Source of the DNA: Theodoxus fluviatilis
Lineage: Eukaryota > Mollusca > Gastropoda > Cycloneritida > Neritidae
NCBI GenBank assembly: GCA_034096865.1
Contig: JAWQFJ010002847.1
Coordinates: 95,001-109,094 of the forward strand
DNA: 14,094 bases
Reading direction: 5' to 3'
Shown here: in pieces, positions 10,936 to 14,094 of the stretch
Position numbering within the stretch: position 1 is the stretch's first letter
How the letters are laid out: each line of letters opens with the position of its first letter
Notes under the pieces: model-generated
Told to the model about the DNA's origin: nothing
The model's input: only the letters and a program-made list of their open reading frames with translations
The model's database searches: none
Program-made: the position numbers and the translations under genes

Positions 10936-11850
10936 TCACTGCAGAGCTGAGACACCGGAGGAGCATCGGATGTAACGGCGGAAGGCGGAAGACCTCCAAC
11001 GGCCGAGCATGCGGATTTGCTCATCCGATAGACCTTGTTGTGCCGCTGTAGAGGCGGCCCCGATACGGAAGCTATGCCCTTTGAAGGCGCTTGTGTCGAG
11101 CTGACAGAAGGCCAGAGCGGCCTGGAGTTGAGAAGTAAAAATTGATCGAAGGATTGGGGATCTCGACATGGACTGGAAGAGTGGGCCAGGGAGGGGCCCC
11201 CGAAGGTTCAGGTAGAGCTCCATGTGTGTGACGGGGCACGAAGGGAAGTGTGCTTGGGGATAGACCTTGAGGGTGAACGGCTGACCGTTGGAGTGCTTGA
11301 AGGAACGGAAAGTGAGTGTCATGTGAGCGGGAGTAAAAAGAATTTGATCATATTGGAGTAGGTGTGGATTGTGGGCGGCTGGGCTGGAGATGGTTATCTC
11401 GCCCAGCCGGAGAAGCGCGTGGAAGGCGAGGCAGAACATGGCCTTGAAGAGACAGCGTTGGTACCCGGGCGTCGTGGAGTGGTCGAGGGCGGCAAGGAGC
11501 CGCTCGAGCAGGGGCAGAGTGATGGGTAATCTAGAGTCCGCGGGATGAGCGCCTCTATGGCAAGCGCGGAGTAGCTGCCGAATATAGCAGGTTCCAGAGG
11601 GATCAGACAGGCCGTTGAGGCGGTGTATGTACCCGATGGCTGAGATGCAGGAAGAAATGGTGGAAGGAGCATATGTTTTTGCCACTAGAAAGGCAATGAA
11701 AAGGGCCAGATGATCAGGAGAAACGGGTAGGGACGTGCTGAGGTCGTAGTCGAGTGCAAAGGATATGAAGAGGACCCAGCTACGCTTGTAGGACACCTGT
11801 GTGGACGGAGCGAGTGACCTGTGGAGAAGGGAATTGACGGATGCCTTCAA
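10936..11850 (-). CDS. Tyrosine recombinase (integrase) of DIRS-like element
   Basis: A 304-residue protein of the phage-integrase fold, which would integrate the circular DNA copy of the element by strand exchange. Residue numbers count from the TTG at 11850. An N-terminal helical DNA-binding region (about 1-105) precedes the catalytic domain. The tetrad is visible: first Arg at 148 in ALLRLGE, a probable beta-hairpin Lys at 185, His 259 and Arg 262 in GHSFRIGAAS, Trp 285 in GRWRS, and the nucleophile Tyr 293 in RRYIR. The protein ends 11 residues after the tyrosine, as is usual. There is no ATG at the 5' end: the frame is open from 11997 without one, so translation must use a non-ATG codon, a -1 frameshift from the RT frame, or reinitiation. 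It overlaps the RT stop codon. The stop codon lies in a short direct repeat. The family assignment is secure; activity is inferred from intact residues. Confidence 0.93.
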   Translation of the reverse strand: MKASVNSLLHRSLAPSTQVSYKRSWVLFISFALDYDLSTSLPVSPDHLALFIAFLVAKTYAPSTISSCISAIGYIHRLNGLSDPSGTCYIRQLLRACHRGAHPADSRLPITLPLLERLLAALDHSTTPGYQRCLFKAMFCLAFHALLRLGEITISSPAAHNPHLLQYDQILFTPAHMTLTFRSFKHSNGQPFTLKVYPQAHFPSCPVTHMELYLNLRGPLPGPLFQSMSRSPILRSIFTSQLQAALAFCQLDTSAFKGHSFRIGAASTAAQQGLSDEQIRMLGRWRSSAFRRYIRCSSGVSALQ

Positions 11851-13715
11851 GGCGTCAAGGGTGGGAGGGGAGGTGTGGGTTCCGGGACAGGATGGGCGTC
11901 CGGAGCGGCGCGTTTGAAGGCCACCAGTTGATGGCGGGAGAGAAGATCCGCCAGCACGTTGTCCTTGCCGGGAACTTGCTGCGCCTGGAAGAGAATGTTA
12001 TACTCCAAGCACACCAGGACCAAGGGGCGAATGAGGGACATGATCAACGTGTCCTTGGATGACTGTTTGTTGATAATGTGAACCAAAGCCAGGTTATCTG
12101 TGTGCATGCGAATGCAAGAGTTGTTGAGAACTGATTTCCAAGTTTGGAGAGCAAGCAGGATGGGGTAAAGTTCCAGGAGCGTAATGTTGCGGAGTTTCCA
12201 CTCGTCCGTCCACGCCCCGAAGAGCCAGCGCCGGCCGCATACCGCTCCATAACCCCAAGAGGAAGCGTCCGTGTACAGGTGTAACACAGGCGATGTCAAC
12301 CACCGTTGGTGCAAAAGCATGGACTTGCCATTGAATTTCCGGAGGAAGGACAGCCAGGTCAGAAGGTCGGCCTTTGCAGATCGGGTGATCCGAATGAAAT
12401 GGTGTGGGCTCCGAACCCCGATGGTTAAGTTGATAAGGCGCCGGAGAAACGGTCTGCCAGGGCGTACTACTCCACATGCAAAATTCAGAGTGCCGATGAT
12501 TGACTGCAGCTCTTTCAAAGTGAGTTTGGGGCGGTGGAGACAGCGATCGATGGCATCTGAGCAAGAAGACAATTTGTCAAGGGGGAGCCTAGCCTCGAGC
12601 AGCACAGTGTCTAACTCGTATCCCAAAAAAGTCATGGTGGTAGAGGGGGGATGAGTCTTAGCAGGTGCGAGGGGGACACCAATGTCTTCGCAGGCTGATT
12701 GAAATGCCTGAAGGTGGTGGTAGCAGGCCTCTTCTGAGGGTGCAATGAAGAGGAAATCGTCTAGGACATGCACTGTGCCCGCAATGCCAAGTTTGTGCAC
12801 GGCTATCCAGTGAAGGGCGGAACTGAGTGTTTCGAATAAGCGGCAGCTGGAACTGCAACCCATCGGGAGACATTTGTCGTAGAAAAAGCTATTCTCCCAA
12901 TGCATGCCGAAGAGAGGGTATTGAGAGGGGTGAAGCGGAACAATGCGGAAGGCGTCGGCAATGTCCGTTTTTTCTAAGTAGCAGCCCCGTTGGGCGGAGA
13001 GGATGTGTGAAACTGCGTGGTCAATGGATTGAAAAGAAACTCGAGAAAAATCACTGGAAATTCCGTCGTTGATGGAGCTACCTTGTGGAAAGGACAGATG
13101 GTGGATGAGGCGGTAAGCGCCGGGTTGTTTCTTAGGGACCAATCCGAGAGGGGAGAAAACCATGTTTGGAAAGGGCGGTTGAGAGAACGGACCAGCAATG
13201 CGACCGAGGGAAGCTTCCTTGAGGAGTTTTTGAGAGACCAAAGCGGGCAGATCCAGGGTGGATTTGAGGTTGGGTGGTATGGGGTGAGAGGCCGTACCTG
13301 TGAAACCCACCTGGAACCCCTCCGCGAAACCTGTGAGTAAGGTAGAGCGTAAGGACGGTGTGTAACCGGACAGCCAGTGGGAGAGTCGGTCAACTCGAAC
13401 TGGGGTGGGGAGAGGGTCGCTGAGACGGGCCGGGCAGCTGTGGGTGGGTGCGCGAGTTGTGAGAGATTCGAAAGGATGGTGATTGTGCGGCGGACAGAGC
13501 TGTGGTGACCCTAGGAGAGCGAGAGTTGGTGGACGGTGAGGCACCGGGCGAGAGGAAACGCGGCAAGAGGCGGGGAGGGCCCCACCCCCCACCACGGCAG
13601 TGAGAGGCTGGGTGGGGACCCAGACAGCGGAAGCATTTGTGTTGGTATTGGCAGTGTGCGCCAGATGGGCAGGAGCCTTTAGTGTGGAAGGACCTGCAGG
13701 CTCCCCGGGGGACAT
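11847..13715 (-). CDS. Reverse transcriptase / RNase H of DIRS-like element
   Basis: A 622-residue protein that would copy the element's RNA into DNA. Residues 1-100 are proline-rich, of low complexity, and overlap the Gag frame. The reverse transcriptase covers about 150-390: LIHHLSFPQGSSIND, catalytic Asp 251 in KTDIADAFR, LPMG at 283-286, the VLDD catalytic box with Asp 319 and 320, and FLGYELD at 363-369. RNase H covers about 475-595, with acidic residues Asp 483 in YTDAS, Glu 515 in LLELYP, Asp 540 in HTDN, and Asp 590 near VPGKDNVLAD. Only about 30 proline-rich residues follow, so there is no room for the methyltransferase domain carried by many DIRS1-like elements. The ATG at 13715 is the first in an open frame that begins near 13817. 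The frame is +1 relative to Gag, so frameshifting or internal initiation is implied. There are no premature stops. Confidence 0.95.
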   Translation of the reverse strand: MSPGEPAGPSTLKAPAHLAHTANTNTNASAVWVPTQPLTAVVGGGALPASCRVSSRPVPHRPPTLALLGSPQLCPPHNHHPFESLTTRAPTHSCPARLSDPLPTPVRVDRLSHWLSGYTPSLRSTLLTGFAEGFQVGFTGTASHPIPPNLKSTLDLPALVSQKLLKEASLGRIAGPFSQPPFPNMVFSPLGLVPKKQPGAYRLIHHLSFPQGSSINDGISSDFSRVSFQSIDHAVSHILSAQRGCYLEKTDIADAFRIVPLHPSQYPLFGMHWENSFFYDKCLPMGCSSSCRLFETLSSALHWIAVHKLGIAGTVHVLDDFLFIAPSEEACYHHLQAFQSACEDIGVPLAPAKTHPPSTTMTFLGYELDTVLLEARLPLDKLSSCSDAIDRCLHRPKLTLKELQSIIGTLNFACGVVRPGRPFLRRLINLTIGVRSPHHFIRITRSAKADLLTWLSFLRKFNGKSMLLHQRWLTSPVLHLYTDASSWGYGAVCGRRWLFGAWTDEWKLRNITLLELYPILLALQTWKSVLNNSCIRMHTDNLALVHIINKQSSKDTLIMSLIRPLVLVCLEYNILFQAQQVPGKDNVLADLLSRHQLVAFKRAAPDAHPVPEPTPPLPPLTP

Positions 13716-14094
13716 GAATGGGGTTTTTGAGTGAAGTGGAGGGTACCGCTTCCTGAGGAGAGCGCCGATCGAGGGAGGCCTGCAGGAAGAGCTCGAGATG
13801 GGTGTGACCCCAAGCGGCTAGCTTGCTCTCTAGCAATTGCCGAAAGCGTTCGTCGTAAAGACGCCAGTTCCCACCCTTCTGAAACAGCGAGAAGACAGTT
13901 TGAAAGTGCTGGGAGAGGTCCGGGGGTGGAACTTGGGGTTGTTCGCCCAGGATTGCGGAGAAAACGTTCCAAGCCCCCAGCCACTGATAGAAGGAAAGAG
14001 GGGGTTTTGTGGAGGAGGAAGCTGGGACAACTAGCAAACGACCAGTGTCGTCTTGCTGAAAGGCTAGGTGCAGTCGAGACGGATCGGAATCGGG
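13390..14094 (-). CDS. Gag-like protein of DIRS-like element (5' end outside window)
   Basis: The frame is open to the window edge; the visible part is about 234 codons and its start codon is not in the window. It would form the nucleoprotein particle and bind element RNA. Counting from position 14037, residues 15-90 (FYQWLGAWNVFSAIL, then NWRLYDERFRQ) resemble the conserved helical block of DIRS Gag proteins. A zinc-binding pair follows: a CCCH finger, C-x8-C-x5-C-x3-H, at Cys 114, Cys 123, Cys 129 and His 133, then a CCHC-like knuckle, C-x2-C-x3-H-x4-C, at Cys 135, Cys 138, His 142 and Cys 147. The tail (150-215) is serine- and proline-rich. Its last 326 bases overlap the start of the RT frame. 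Confidence 0.85.
   Translation of the reverse strand, partial: PDSDPSRLHLAFQQDDTGRLLVVPASSSTKPPLSFYQWLGAWNVFSAILGEQPQVPPPDLSQHFQTVFSLFQKGGNWRLYDERFRQLLESKLAAWGHTHLELFLQASLDRRSPQEAVPSTSLKNPIHVPRGACRSFHTKGSCPSGAHCQYQHKCFRCLGPHPASHCRGGGWGPPRLLPRFLSPGASPSTNSRSPRVTTALSAAQSPSFRISHNSRTHPQLPGPSQRPSPHPSSS

Larger units (their letters stand above)
10650..14094 (-). mobile_element. DIRS-order tyrosine-recombinase retrotransposon, 3' portion
   Basis: Three overlapping minus-strand frames occur in the order Gag-like, RT/RNase H, tyrosine recombinase. That is the arrangement of DIRS1-like and Ngaro-like elements, which integrate through a tyrosine recombinase rather than a DDE integrase. No internal stop or frameshift breaks them, so the copy looks young. 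The 5' end lies beyond the window; the 3' boundary is set only by base composition and is uncertain by a few hundred bases. The terminal inverted or split direct repeats that would separate DIRS1-like from Ngaro-like cannot be tested here because only one end is present. No methyltransferase domain is seen between RNase H and recombinase. No aspartic protease or DDE integrase motif is present. Confidence 0.9.

Noticed and set aside
12271..13340. Plus-strand frames opposite the RT gene
   Set aside because: Antisense shadows of the RT/RNase H coding sequence.

Overview
This is eukaryotic, animal DNA, most likely from a marine mollusc and probably a gastropod. Three things point that way. The left edge carries clustered AAGGTCA / TGACCTT words, a dispersed-repeat style I associate with gastropod genomes. 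About a fifth of the window is simple-sequence repeat. The one complete host gene is an intronless BTB-BACK-kelch gene, a class common in lophotrochozoans. The taxon is an inference. There are no bacterial operons, CRISPR arrays, rRNA or tRNA genes that I can see.

Layout from left to right. Positions 1-654 are non-coding, with a dispersed repeat. Positions 655-2292 (+) hold a complete BTB-BACK-kelch gene whose stop codon is followed after about 40 bases by a 1.4 kb (TCTG)n tract (about 2332-3735). Positions 3736-4620 are AT-rich non-coding DNA with an imperfect 15-bp hairpin. Positions 4625-4942 (+) are probably the first coding exon of an invertebrate YqaJ/SWIM-type gene; it ends at a good 5' splice site and has an apparent one-base frame break just after its best start codon. 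Positions 4943-8479 are mostly non-coding and are broken up by a CA/CCA tract and a TCTG/TC tract. Positions 8480-9094 are a CA-rich minisatellite with four copies of a CACGTG-centred palindrome. Positions 9333-9698 hold overlapping open frames of unknown meaning, and 10289-10388 a GGT/GAT minisatellite.

The right-hand 3.4 kb, read on the minus strand, is the 3' portion of a tyrosine-recombinase retrotransposon of the DIRS order. It contains a Gag-like protein with a CCCH plus CCHC-like zinc-finger pair (open at the window edge), a reverse transcriptase/RNase H protein, and a tyrosine recombinase. The three frames overlap, have no internal stops, and keep all the catalytic motifs I could check. 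The genes would work together as one element: Gag packages the RNA, RT/RNase H makes a circular DNA, and the recombinase integrates it without a DDE integrase. This is the best-supported and most interesting system in the window. The host genes show no functional link to it.
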